Source: an uncultured Eubacteriales bacterium (GTDB taxonomy: Bacteria > Bacillota > Clostridia > Lachnospirales > Lachnospiraceae). Taken from it: a DNA stretch of 64,000 bases. Below the pieces are notes generated by a model, which had not been told where the DNA came from, did not search any database, and saw only the letters and a program-made list of their open reading frames with translations. Numbering within the stretch: position 1 is the stretch's first letter; every line of letters begins with the position of its first letter. A program made the translations under genes and the position numbers. Shown here in pieces: positions 1 to 8,175 of this stretch. The stretch lies in the NCBI GenBank assembly GCA_900314565.1, contig OMVU01000001.1, forward strand, positions 1 through 64,000, given 5' to 3'.

Positions 1-164
1 GCGTATCCGCAGGTGCCGGAGTCCGGCCGCCTAAAGCGGCCCTGAGGCGTAAGCCTCAGATAGGAAGCACGTGAATTTATTCATGTGAGCTTCACTATAC
101 TCACAGGTAGGCAGCGCAGTTAGGCCTGTACTTTAGGGACGGGGATCTTATTGATCCCGAACAC
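1..164 (+). other. hairpin-rich region, possible IS605-type right end
   Basis: No complete gene is visible. Frame 1 is open from the window edge to a stop at 43-45 and would encode a 14-residue tail ending in RLKRP. After it come stacked hairpins: GGCCGC/GCGGCC at 25-41, CTGAGGC/GCCTCAG with a GTAA loop at 42-59, an arm pair at 68-87, and GGGATC/GATCCC at 142-158. A protein tail followed by a structured 3' region resembles the end of a tnpB gene with its omega-RNA scaffold. That assignment is inference; the tail is too short to prove it. Confidence 0.3.
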
Positions 165-206
165 ATGAAGTATCTTAGCAGTAATTTCAGCAGCGGGGAG
201 AATGAC

Positions 207-1433
207 ATGGATAGATTCGATTATGAAAATTTTAATTTCGACGACGCTTTTGAGAGCGTACAGAGCGAGATAAAAAAGCCAAATATCCTGATCTGCGGCG
301 CGACAGGCGTGGGGAAAAGTACGCTGATCCGGGACTTGTTCCGGATGGGTGAGGCAGAAGGACCTGAGATCGGGAAGCAGGGGAGATCCAAGACGGCCGG
401 TATCCACGCGTACAGCCCTGAAGGCGCCGGCATCACTCTGTATGACAGCCAGGGGTATAATATCGGAGCCGACGAAAACAAATTTATGAAAGACATATTA
501 GGGGTCATCGAAAAGAAAGTCAGGGAAAACCCGGAGGATATGTCCGGCCATATTCATGAAGTCTGGTATTGTGTTTCAGCGGCGAATAACCGGTTCTTCG
601 ATGCGGACAAAAAGATGATTCTCGAAATTCAGAAGAAATATTCGATTCCCGTCATGGTCATACTGACAAAAGTGGACTGCGCAGATGAAGAAGGAATCAG
701 CTGTCTGAAAGAAGCAATTTTGGATAAGATACCGGGGATCCCGATCTTCACTTATGCGTGTGATGAAAAGACTGCCGACTGGGATGAGGAAATAAAAAAA
801 CGATACGTGCAGAAAGAAGAGATCACGGAGTGGGCACTTATGCATCTGGATGAATCTCTGAGAGCGGGATTTATTCCTTCCATCAAAAAGTCACTGCAGA
901 TGAAGCGGAAGTTCATTTCAGGAAAAGTCATACCCAAGTATGCGGCGCTCGCGGCAGGTACGGTGGTGGCAACATCCTTTATCAGTGTTCCGTTCACAGA
1001 TTCCGTTCCGCTCATGGCTATGCAGGTGAAGATGTCCTATGAAATCATAAACGGATATGGGATCCGTACTGAAAAGCAGCAGATGGTAGCGAATCTGCTG
1101 GGAACATCGGCGGTCTCCGCTCTTGGCAGAACACTCGCGACCAGTCTTGTGAAAGTGATTCCGGTCGCGGGAAATGTTATCAATGCGACTGTGAACTCGA
1201 CCGTTGCTGCCAGCATCACAGCTACTCTGGGATTTGCAATCGCGATCGTATGTGAACAGTACCTGGCAGCATGTGTAGATAATAACGGAGCGGAGAATCT
1301 TCCGTTTGCCGAATATATGGACAGCGATCGATTGAAAGAAGTCTTTAAATATGTAAATACGCACAGGAATGAATTCAATATCATGGAGATTACGAAGATC
1401 GCTGTTAAGAACAGCAGGAAACCGGAGGCGTGA
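207..1433 (+). CDS. P-loop GTPase with C-terminal hydrophobic domain
   Basis: A 408-residue GTPase. The G1 motif GATGVGKST lies at residues 31-39, a G3-like DSQG near 80 and the G4 motif TKVD near 154, so it should bind and hydrolyse GTP. The last ~170 residues contain two glycine/alanine-rich hydrophobic stretches, suggesting membrane contact like the YcjF/DUF697 class of GTPases; that link is inference. I chose ATG 207 because GGGGAG sits six bases upstream. The in-frame ATG at 165 has no ribosome-binding site. The gene overlaps the next GTPase, so the two are probably translated together and may act as a pair. The physiological role is unknown. Confidence 0.75.
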   Translation: MDRFDYENFNFDDAFESVQSEIKKPNILICGATGVGKSTLIRDLFRMGEAEGPEIGKQGRSKTAGIHAYSPEGAGITLYDSQGYNIGADENKFMKDILGVIEKKVRENPEDMSGHIHEVWYCVSAANNRFFDADKKMILEIQKKYSIPVMVILTKVDCADEEGISCLKEAILDKIPGIPIFTYACDEKTADWDEEIKKRYVQKEEITEWALMHLDESLRAGFIPSIKKSLQMKRKFISGKVIPKYAALAAGTVVATSFISVPFTDSVPLMAMQVKMSYEIINGYGIRTEKQQMVANLLGTSAVSALGRTLATSLVKVIPVAGNVINATVNSTVAASITATLGFAIAIVCEQYLAACVDNNGAENLPFAEYMDSDRLKEVFKYVNTHRNEFNIMEITKIAVKNSRKPEA

Positions 1434-2656
1434 TTTATTTGAGCGAAAGAATAAATAAAGACAGTACGAATGTATTGATCATCGGGAAGTCCGGGGTCGG
1501 TAAGAGCTCGCTTCTGAATTATATATTTGGAAGGGAGCTGCAGAAGGTCGGAGTCGGCGCACCGGTCACGAAAATGGAAATCAAAAAGTTCACATATAAA
1601 TATGACGATCACTTCGAGATGCATATATATGATACGTGGGGACTGGAGCCGAGTGTGCAGAAGGCAGAGGACTGGAAGAATACTATTTTTAAGGAGATCG
1701 GGCGTCACGATGAAGAGAAGATCAGTGAATGGTTCAACACGATCATCTTCTGCCTGAATGCCAAATCTGCGCGCGTCGAAGACTTTGAAATTGACATCAT
1801 GGAAGAACTGCTCCGCGAAAAGAATCATGTGACGATTGCGCTGACACACTGCAATTCCAAATCCGATCCGGATGGTATTGTTCTCAGAGAGTCTGTAAAA
1901 GAAGAGCTCACAAAGCGGGGGATCGAGGCGCCGGATGACAGGAACTTTGTATTTGTAAGCAATGTCAGGAAAAAACTGCTGGGCGGAACTGTCGAACAGT
2001 TCGGAAAGGAAGAGATCTTCATTTCCATCATCAGGAATGTCTGGGCTTCTTTGAAAAGCAAAGTCCCGTATCAGACCAGAAGGAAATTTGAGAATTCATT
2101 TGCATTGAAAAAAGCAGAGCTCTTAAAGAAGCCCGACAGCCTGAAATGGATCGTCCCGTTCATGAGAAAGAACCGGATAAAAGGGCTGGAACAGGAAATA
2201 AACAGAAACTGCAATGCATTTGTCAGCGAGCTGGTCTCGGAAATCAATGAGATGTACAGCGATGCGGTCGAGTATTATACCGCTCTTTCAAAGAAATATG
2301 CCATGATCGGATTTAAAATGGACGCGGATGAGTATAAGACGCAGGCTTCGATCCATTTTGACGCGATGCACACGATCAGGCAGCAGGTCAACGCCGATCT
2401 GGAACTGCTCACGAAGAGGATCCTTTTTTTTGACGATGCTTTTAATAACACCGAATTGAAGGCAAAACTGAGGGACAGCATAATTAACTTCAGGATCCTC
2501 ATGAGAGACGGGAAAAAGGTCCGGGAAGATTTGAGGAGCGAACTCTTACGGTATATGGATGCTGTATACCGTTATCTGGATGAACATCTGAAGAGGATTG
2601 AAAACAATCTGGAACTGCTGGAAATAGATGACTTATATGTGTTTCAGACAACCTGA
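1430..2656 (+). CDS. P-loop GTPase, second of a pair
   Basis: A protein of about 408 residues with G1 motif GKSGVGKSS (residues 19-27) and G3-like DTWG (68-71). The G4 position reads THCN rather than NKxD/TKxD, so guanine specificity may differ. The C-terminal half is charged and helical, without the hydrophobic segments of its upstream neighbour, so one partner may be membrane-linked and the other soluble. The longest start is GTG 1430, but GGAGG at 1424-1428 is only one base from it. TTG 1439 is better spaced (10 bases) and may be the true start. The stop codon touches a hairpin repeat (2656-2754), and a decayed copy of this gene's 3' end lies downstream. Confidence 0.72.
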   Translation: MIYLSERINKDSTNVLIIGKSGVGKSSLLNYIFGRELQKVGVGAPVTKMEIKKFTYKYDDHFEMHIYDTWGLEPSVQKAEDWKNTIFKEIGRHDEEKISEWFNTIIFCLNAKSARVEDFEIDIMEELLREKNHVTIALTHCNSKSDPDGIVLRESVKEELTKRGIEAPDDRNFVFVSNVRKKLLGGTVEQFGKEEIFISIIRNVWASLKSKVPYQTRRKFENSFALKKAELLKKPDSLKWIVPFMRKNRIKGLEQEINRNCNAFVSELVSEINEMYSDAVEYYTALSKKYAMIGFKMDADEYKTQASIHFDAMHTIRQQVNADLELLTKRILFFDDAFNNTELKAKLRDSIINFRILMRDGKKVREDLRSELLRYMDAVYRYLDEHLKRIENNLELLEIDDLYVFQTT

Positions 2657-2754
2657 TTTATCTCAGTGGGGAAGCTCCCCGCTTCTGTAAGCGGGGGATA
2701 GATCAATATCCTGCTCGTTTCAGTGGTGGGTTACAATCCCCCACTGAGATAAAT
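2656..2754. repeat. miniature hairpin element, copy 1
   Basis: The ends at 2656-2672 and 2738-2754 are inverted repeats with 16 of 17 matching bases (core TTATCTCAGTGGGG). Inside are a perfect hairpin CCCCGCTT-CTGT-AAGCGGGG (2677-2696) and a second imperfect hairpin (2721-2746). The reverse complement of 2718-2754 closely matches 57441-57474, so this is a dispersed element. It looks like a non-autonomous IS200/IS605-type or REP-like sequence; no transposase is present. It may also act as a terminator for the GTPase pair. Confidence 0.6.
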
Positions 2755-2899
2755 GCTCAGCTCCGCAATGCTCCACAGGAGCATTGTTACGCATGCATAG
2801 GCACGCGAGGATGCGCTTTAGATTCGGTTTGGAAGATGTCAGCTTACGCTGACCCGAATCCCGCGCCAATTCTCGCGAGCGAAAATTGATCGATCCGTG

Positions 2900-2975
2900 A
2901 AATTGTCCGATACGGAAATTATTCCGAAATTGCCGGAAATATATGATCTTTATGTGTCTCAGACGCTGACGTTTC
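2900..2975 (+). pseudogene. decayed fragment of a GTPase gene 3' end
   Basis: The stretch reads in one frame as PKLPEIYDLYVSQTL. It aligns with the last residues of the GTPase ending at 2656 (LELLEIDDLYVFQTT); the DNA around 2925-2962 is similar over about 40 bases. There is no start codon or full domain, so I read it as the remnant of a duplicated GTPase gene. The rest of 2755-3064 holds more hairpins (GTCAGC/GCTGAC near 2839-2854) and no gene. Confidence 0.5.
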
Positions 2976-3064
2976 CAGGGAAATTCCAGGGAGCTTGATG
3001 CCTCGAAGTTTTACTTTATTAACTCAAGTATATGTGGTATTTTAAGTATACCTGAAAGGCGGTA

Positions 3065-5329
3065 ATGATGGATCATATCTTTAATGAATTATTGGCACTG
3101 ACAAGAGCAGGGCTTATGGATGTTCCTTTAGAGACAGACATAAGCCCTGAAGATTGGTATGCAATCATAAAAATCGCGGAAGAGCAGAATCTGATCAGCA
3201 TTCTTTACCGGGCTGTCAGGATCTCAGGTCTTAAAGTTCCGGACGAAATCCTTACCCGCATAAAGGCGGGATTTTTTCAGGATATACGTCTTGACCGTCT
3301 GCAGAATTCTGAACTGGAACAGCTCTTCCTGGCCTTTGAAGATCAGGGCGTCGACTATTTTCCCATCAAGGGAGCGGTAATGAAAAAATATTATCCCGGC
3401 TCTGTTTACCGATGGATGTCAGACGCTGATATTTTTATCAGGGAGGATCAATATGGCATCATTTCCGGTATAATGAAAAATGCGGGCTATTCTTTTCTTG
3501 ATGAATCCGAGCATGAGTTCCGATGGAAGAAATCGGGATTTCTTATAGAATTTCATAAACAGGCCATGTCTTACTATTATGCAGACGTGGTGGATTATTT
3601 TGGCGATGGTTTTTCTAGAGCACATCGTATCGGGAACTCGCACAGATATCAGTTCGATGCGACCGACGAGCTGATTTTTGTAGCGGTACATTTTGTCAAG
3701 CATTACTTTACCGGGGCAGCTAAGATCCGAAATATTACAGATTTGTATTATCTTTGGGTGCGCGGCGGTGAAAATGAAAAGAAGCTTGAAGAAGTACTCG
3801 AGAGCATGAACCTGCTTTCTTTTTACAGGATTCTGAAAAAAAATGTGATGGCCTGGCTTAGAGGTGTTTCTCTTGACGAGTCGGGGGAATTGATTTTCCG
3901 AACGGTCCTTACCGGTTCCAATGAAGAGAAGAGATTACGAAAATATATTAATTGGGAGGTCCGAAGTAATCGCGGTAAAACAAGAACGACAAGCAGTGCA
4001 AAAGTCAGGACGGTGCTTAAAAGGTTATTCATTCCGGGCAAAAAGATACGTACACGGTTCAGGATATTCAGAGAGCATCCGCTTCTTCTGCCGATTTACT
4101 GGATCTGGCGGGGGTTTTATCTAATTATTTTCCGTAAAGAACGACTGAAAGAATATGTAATTGTGCAGTTCAAAGACAGCGAAGAGTATCTTAAAAAGTA
4201 TGTAGAGTATATGAAGGAAATGAGAACTCTGGGCCTGGAACAGGCTGTTGTGGGAGGAAAGTCCGGCAGCTTCAGAAAGCAGAAGAGACAAAGCTCTTTC
4301 AAACAGAACGTTTCAGGGCAGAATAATGGACGGAGGGAGGGGGTAAGACATGGAAACAATCTTCTTGCTCCGAGAGAACGTGTCCTTGTCAAAGCACTCT
4401 CGGGCGATCTGTCATTTGCAGACTCAGCACATCTTCTCACGGATAATATGGACGCCGACAGGGAGAGTTCCCTTTACCTGCTGTCCCTTGGCATCGTAGG
4501 TTTTCGACAGGGATGGACGTATTTTCCGTCCGGAATCATCCCGCGGATCAGGGGAATCCACCGGTATTATCAGGTCGCTGACAGCGCTGCCGCACCATGG
4601 CTCAGAGAAAAGCTGGCTGTCCTTGAACAGGCGGGCATTCCGTTCGTCCTCACCGGAGGAACAGCTATGAGGGCGCACTATGCGTCCGATACGCCTCGCA
4701 TGATGAACGGGTATGATATTACGGTCAGATCAAAGGATCATGAAGCTGCGTCCTCGCTTCTGCGAAGCGCCGTTCAAACTGCTGATCCGAAAAATCCTTT
4801 TGAGCGTACGATCAGCGGCCGCACCATTCTGCGGCTGCATAAGGGCGTGCCGGATGGGAGGCTGTTCTCCGAAAGAGCTTTCTGGGCGAATGCAGAGTCT
4901 TCTGTTTATCTGGATCATAAAGTGCTGATCCCATCCTCAGAGGATATGCTCCTGCATCTTCTGTGCACACCGTTTGCCCCTTATATATGTGACGAAGATC
5001 ACACTGACCGGGCCCGGCGTCTGGCGGAAAGCTGCATCGTGATCAGATCCGGAATCTCGTACGAGGTCCTCGCGAAAACCGCAGAGAGGGCCGGACTTAC
5101 CGATGTCGTGAGGTTTTATCTGGTCCTCCTTACGGATCTCGTTCCGAATATTATTGACAGGAAGGACTGGGAGCCGTTCTTCCCGGACCGCTTTTCCTAC
5201 AGACTCTTCGTCAGAGAGCTTGACTGGCTTGCACGCATACGTCCCGGGAAAAAGCCGCGCGATCCATTCCTTCGGTTCGTGCGAAGAGTCGTGCGAAAGC
5301 ATATCGTATTCAGGAGAATCAGAAAATGA
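3065..5329 (+). CDS. tandem nucleotidyltransferase-fold protein (NTP_transf_5-like, two domains)
   Basis: A 754-residue protein made of two related halves. Domain 1 (about 20-370) has the nucleotidyltransferase signature: KG at 102-103, then SDADI with two acidic residues at 120 and 122, as in the uncharacterised NTP_transf_5 family. Domain 2 (about 430-754) has TGGTAM near 529 and NGYDI near 551, where the first of the two acids is lost, so it may be inactive. The linker (about 405-435) is basic and polar. An out-of-frame ATG at 4350 follows a strong AGGGAGGGGG sequence, suggesting two ancestral genes became fused. AAGGCGG precedes the start. The gene leads a tightly overlapped set with an HPr-kinase-like gene and a PqqD-like gene. 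In paeninodin-type lasso clusters similar kinase and nucleotidyltransferase genes modify a peptide; here the substrate is unknown. Confidence 0.7.
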   Translation: MMDHIFNELLALTRAGLMDVPLETDISPEDWYAIIKIAEEQNLISILYRAVRISGLKVPDEILTRIKAGFFQDIRLDRLQNSELEQLFLAFEDQGVDYFPIKGAVMKKYYPGSVYRWMSDADIFIREDQYGIISGIMKNAGYSFLDESEHEFRWKKSGFLIEFHKQAMSYYYADVVDYFGDGFSRAHRIGNSHRYQFDATDELIFVAVHFVKHYFTGAAKIRNITDLYYLWVRGGENEKKLEEVLESMNLLSFYRILKKNVMAWLRGVSLDESGELIFRTVLTGSNEEKRLRKYINWEVRSNRGKTRTTSSAKVRTVLKRLFIPGKKIRTRFRIFREHPLLLPIYWIWRGFYLIIFRKERLKEYVIVQFKDSEEYLKKYVEYMKEMRTLGLEQAVVGGKSGSFRKQKRQSSFKQNVSGQNNGRREGVRHGNNLLAPRERVLVKALSGDLSFADSAHLLTDNMDADRESSLYLLSLGIVGFRQGWTYFPSGIIPRIRGIHRYYQVADSAAAPWLREKLAVLEQAGIPFVLTGGTAMRAHYASDTPRMMNGYDITVRSKDHEAASSLLRSAVQTADPKNPFERTISGRTILRLHKGVPDGRLFSERAFWANAESSVYLDHKVLIPSSEDMLLHLLCTPFAPYICDEDHTDRARRLAESCIVIRSGISYEVLAKTAERAGLTDVVRFYLVLLTDLVPNIIDRKDWEPFFPDRFSYRLFVRELDWLARIRPGKKPRDPFLRFVRRVVRKHIVFRRIRK

Positions 5330-6333
5330 GCAAAATGAGAGTGGCCGACTTCTTTCAGGCGGTAGACCGCAGGTTCGATAAGCTCGGACCGGAAGAAGGT
5401 GCTTCTTTTCAGACAATCGTACAGGGAAAAGTCATCGAGCAGCGATTTCTCACGAAGGAAAATGCCGACGGCGTTGCAAAATATCTGATCACGCCGATCT
5501 TAACAGAATACCGGCAGCCTGATGCGGTCTTTTATTACTGGACGGAAGACTGTTCTGTGTACAGGCCATCCGGTACAGAAGGCGCGGAAGGAGTCTGGAT
5601 CAGCAGCGACGATACCGGTTATCTGCGCGTCACAACAGATCGGGAAATGCTTGGGACGGATTTTGTTCGAAGTCGCTATTATCACTGCCGAAAGCCGATC
5701 TCCGGAACGGACTATATGATCCATGGCCATTCTATGGCTTCGATTTTCGGAAAATGGGCTGTCAGAAATGATCTGCTTCTTCTGCACAGTGCCTGCGTGG
5801 GCACAGAAGGAAAAGGAGTAATGATCGCTGCAAGAGCCGGCGGCGGAAAATCCACGCTGGCGATTTCCTGTCTTCTGGGTGATTTTGATTTTGTTTCCGA
5901 CGATTATATACTCGTCACTCAGACAGGTACGCTGAAGGCTATGCCTTTATATAAAGTGATCGGGATCAATCAGGATATGGCAGCGATCTTAAAGCCGGAT
6001 CTGCCTGTGATGAGGATCGAACCCAAACGTGAGAACAAGCTGTATCTGGATGCTTCGAAATTCACATTCAGGGAGGAGCTTCCTGTCAACGCCATTCTTT
6101 ATCCGAACGCATGCGGCGCGGAGACGCCTGTGATCAGGAAGACAGCGAAAGGTCCGGTGCTTGCGAAACTGATCGACTCCTCGGCAAAAAATATTCAGAC
6201 GTTCCGTGATCCGGAGATGTATCGGATCATGGCAGAGCGTCTCATGAACATTCCGGTCTATGAGTTCTTACTGAGCCGTGACCTGTTCCGGAACAGAGCG
6301 GTCCTGAAAGAATTCATCCAATCTCAGATCTAA
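5326..6333 (+). CDS. HPr-kinase-like P-loop ATPase
   Basis: A 335-residue protein sharing an ATGA overlap with the preceding gene. It has a P-loop RAGGGKST (about 170-177) after an LLLHSACV strand, and DFVSDDYI near 188-195, the Walker B-like acidic motif of the HprK/P fold. The first ~130 residues do not look like the N-terminal domain of true HprK, so it is more like the HprK-related kinases beside PqqD and nucleotidyltransferase genes in peptide or glycan clusters. One such homologue phosphorylates lasso-peptide serine. Its substrate here may be the PqqD-like protein or a small molecule; this is inference. Confidence 0.7.
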   Translation: MSKMRVADFFQAVDRRFDKLGPEEGASFQTIVQGKVIEQRFLTKENADGVAKYLITPILTEYRQPDAVFYYWTEDCSVYRPSGTEGAEGVWISSDDTGYLRVTTDREMLGTDFVRSRYYHCRKPISGTDYMIHGHSMASIFGKWAVRNDLLLLHSACVGTEGKGVMIAARAGGGKSTLAISCLLGDFDFVSDDYILVTQTGTLKAMPLYKVIGINQDMAAILKPDLPVMRIEPKRENKLYLDASKFTFREELPVNAILYPNACGAETPVIRKTAKGPVLAKLIDSSAKNIQTFRDPEMYRIMAERLMNIPVYEFLLSRDLFRNRAVLKEFIQSQI

Positions 6334-6371
6334 GGGTCTCTTAATCAGGCAGTAAAGGAGTTTTTATTATT

Positions 6372-6788
6372 ATGTACAAACTGAACGACGAAAAAATGTT
6401 TTTTGACATCGCTGACGGACAGGCTGTAGTTATTAATTTCACTACCGGAATGTATTACGGAACAAGCACACTGGGTTCCGCCATACTTGAAAATCTGGTG
6501 AAGGGTGCCTCCGAAAAAAGCATCGCTGACATTTTAAGATCCGCAGAAGGCTGCCCGGATAATATCGAAGATCAGCTGAAAGATTTTATCAGTGCACTCA
6601 TAGAAAAAGAGATCCTTCTTCCGGAAGCAGGAGAGGGAAGGGCTGCCGAACTGTCCCCGGAGGCTTTTTCTGAAGGCTTTGATTTTACGGTCGATGAATT
6701 CGCGGAAGTCCAGGATCTTCTTATGGCAGATCCTATCCATGAGGTGGATGTGGAGCAGGGATGGCCGATCCTGAGGGATGACGAATAA
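6372..6788 (+). CDS. PqqD-like peptide-binding protein with acidic C-terminal tail
   Basis: A 138-residue protein. Residues 1-80 match the PqqD/RRE pattern: a short beta segment (AVVINFTTGMYYGTS), then helices ending in a FISALIEKEILL-like stretch. Such domains bind leader peptides and present them to modifying enzymes. Residues 105-138 form a separate tail ending in DPIHEVDVEQGWP and acidic residues. From memory, similar DPIH-VD-GWP tails occur in other proteins of this context, which suggests a conserved function for the tail. AAAGGAG lies upstream of ATG 6372, and the stop overlaps the next start by one base. No separate precursor peptide gene was found, so the tail itself could be a substrate or docking segment. 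Confidence 0.68.
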   Translation: MYKLNDEKMFFDIADGQAVVINFTTGMYYGTSTLGSAILENLVKGASEKSIADILRSAEGCPDNIEDQLKDFISALIEKEILLPEAGEGRAAELSPEAFSEGFDFTVDEFAEVQDLLMADPIHEVDVEQGWPILRDDE

Positions 6789-7480
6789 TGCCGCGCGTAT
6801 CTGTCCTGATGCCTGTGTTCAACTGCGAGCCTTATATCGGAAAGGCAATCGAAAGTGTGCTGGATCAGACATTTCAGGATTTCGAACTCATTGTGGTGAA
6901 CGACGGGTCTTCTGATAAAAGCGGCGAAATAGCGTCTTCCTATCCGCAGGTCCGCTGTTTCGACCGCCCGCATAAAGGAATCCCCGAGACTCGTAACTTC
7001 GCCGTCTCCAAAGCGGAAGGTGAACTGATCACCTTTCTGGATGCGGACGATCTCTGGGCCCCGGAGAAGCTTGAACATCAGGTGAAATACCTTGATGAAC
7101 ATCCTGACTGTGATATCATTTTCTGTCGTTACAGAAATTTTACGGATATTCCCGAAGAGGAGATGACGGAGAAGCAGAGGAAGCTCCTCGGAAGGGAAAT
7201 CGATAAATGTCTCACCGCAGCCTGTATGAAGAAATCTCTTTTTGACCGCATCGGAGGATTCAGTCTTACCTGTCCTTACGGGGAAGATACCGAATGGTCG
7301 GCAAGGCTTGTCCTTGCAGGCATAGATATCTCAAAACGTCTTGAGGAGTTCCTGTATCTGCGCCGGATCCACAATGATAATATTACGCTGGCGCACAACG
7401 AGACGGACAATCAGGCTTTCTATGTGAGCCTTGCAGACAGTATCCGCATGAAACTTCGAAAGGGAGGCATAAGAAAATGA
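6788..7480 (+). CDS. GT2 family glycosyltransferase
   Basis: A 230-residue GT-A fold glycosyltransferase. The N-terminus has the classic VSVLMPVFN strand and VVNDGSSD nucleotide-sugar motif. LDADDLW carries the DxD metal-binding motif near residue 84, and an ED pair (GEDTEW, about 162) is the likely catalytic base region. There is no membrane segment, so it probably acts on the cytoplasmic face. It is closely similar to the next gene, including the whole LDADDLWAPEKL and RNFTDIP segments, so the pair arose by tandem duplication. Donor and acceptor are unknown. Confidence 0.85.
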   Translation: MPRVSVLMPVFNCEPYIGKAIESVLDQTFQDFELIVVNDGSSDKSGEIASSYPQVRCFDRPHKGIPETRNFAVSKAEGELITFLDADDLWAPEKLEHQVKYLDEHPDCDIIFCRYRNFTDIPEEEMTEKQRKLLGREIDKCLTAACMKKSLFDRIGGFSLTCPYGEDTEWSARLVLAGIDISKRLEEFLYLRRIHNDNITLAHNETDNQAFYVSLADSIRMKLRKGGIRK

Positions 7481-8175
7481 GCCCTCTGGTCTCCGTGCTG
7501 ATTCCCCTGTATAACAGCCGGAAATTTATCGATGAAGCCGTAAGGAGTGTTCTGGCTCAGACATACCGCAATTTTGAGATCATAGTGGTCGATGACGGGT
7601 CGACGGACGGGGGAGATCAGGCTGCAGCAGGGTATCCGGAGGTCCGCCTGTTCAGGAAGGAGCACAGCGGCATCTCAAAAACACGGAACTTTGCGCTGGC
7701 AAGGGCCGAGGGCGAGCTGATCACCTTTCTGGATGCGGACGATCTCTGGGCACCGGAGAAGCTGTCTCTTCAGGTGAAGTATATGACAGGGCATCCTGAT
7801 TGCGGCATTGTGTTCTGCAGGTTCAGGAACTTCACGGACATACCGGGTGAATTGCGGACAGACCGGCAGAAGGAACTGCTCAGAGCAGAGTTTTCCACCT
7901 ATCTTCCGGGCGCGTGCATAAGAAAAGAGCTCTTTGACAGGTTCGGTGTATTTAGCGAAAGCTGTGCCTTTGGGGAAGATACCGAATGGGAAGCGCGGCT
8001 TCGGCTTGCCAGGATCGATCTTACGCATTGTATCGATAAGGAACTGTATTTCAGGCGGGTCCACGAACAGAACATTACACTCACGCATCCTGATATGGAT
8101 GAATCTGCCAGGTATGCGATCATGGCACAAGCCATTCGGAAAAAATGGAGGAATAAGAAAAATGCCGATCAGTAG
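7477..8175 (+). CDS. GT2 family glycosyltransferase (paralogue of previous gene)
   Basis: A 232-residue GT2 enzyme starting in an ATGA overlap. It has VSVLIPLYN, VVDDGSTD, LDADDLW (DxD motif) and GEDTEWE, all at the same spacing as its upstream neighbour. Differences cluster in the C-terminal acceptor-side half, so the two may add successive sugars to related acceptors. Coupled translation and shared orientation place it in the same operon as the PqqD-like gene. Confidence 0.85.
   Translation: MSPLVSVLIPLYNSRKFIDEAVRSVLAQTYRNFEIIVVDDGSTDGGDQAAAGYPEVRLFRKEHSGISKTRNFALARAEGELITFLDADDLWAPEKLSLQVKYMTGHPDCGIVFCRFRNFTDIPGELRTDRQKELLRAEFSTYLPGACIRKELFDRFGVFSESCAFGEDTEWEARLRLARIDLTHCIDKELYFRRVHEQNITLTHPDMDESARYAIMAQAIRKKWRNKKNADQ

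Noticed and set aside
5326-6333. True HPr kinase/phosphorylase
   Set aside because: The P-loop and Asp pair resemble HprK, but the N-terminal domain does not, and the gene is embedded in a biosynthetic cluster rather than beside lgt or ptsH.
7934-8161. N-terminal extension of the third glycosyltransferase
   Set aside because: The extension overlaps the second transferase in another frame and does not resemble a GT2 N-terminus.
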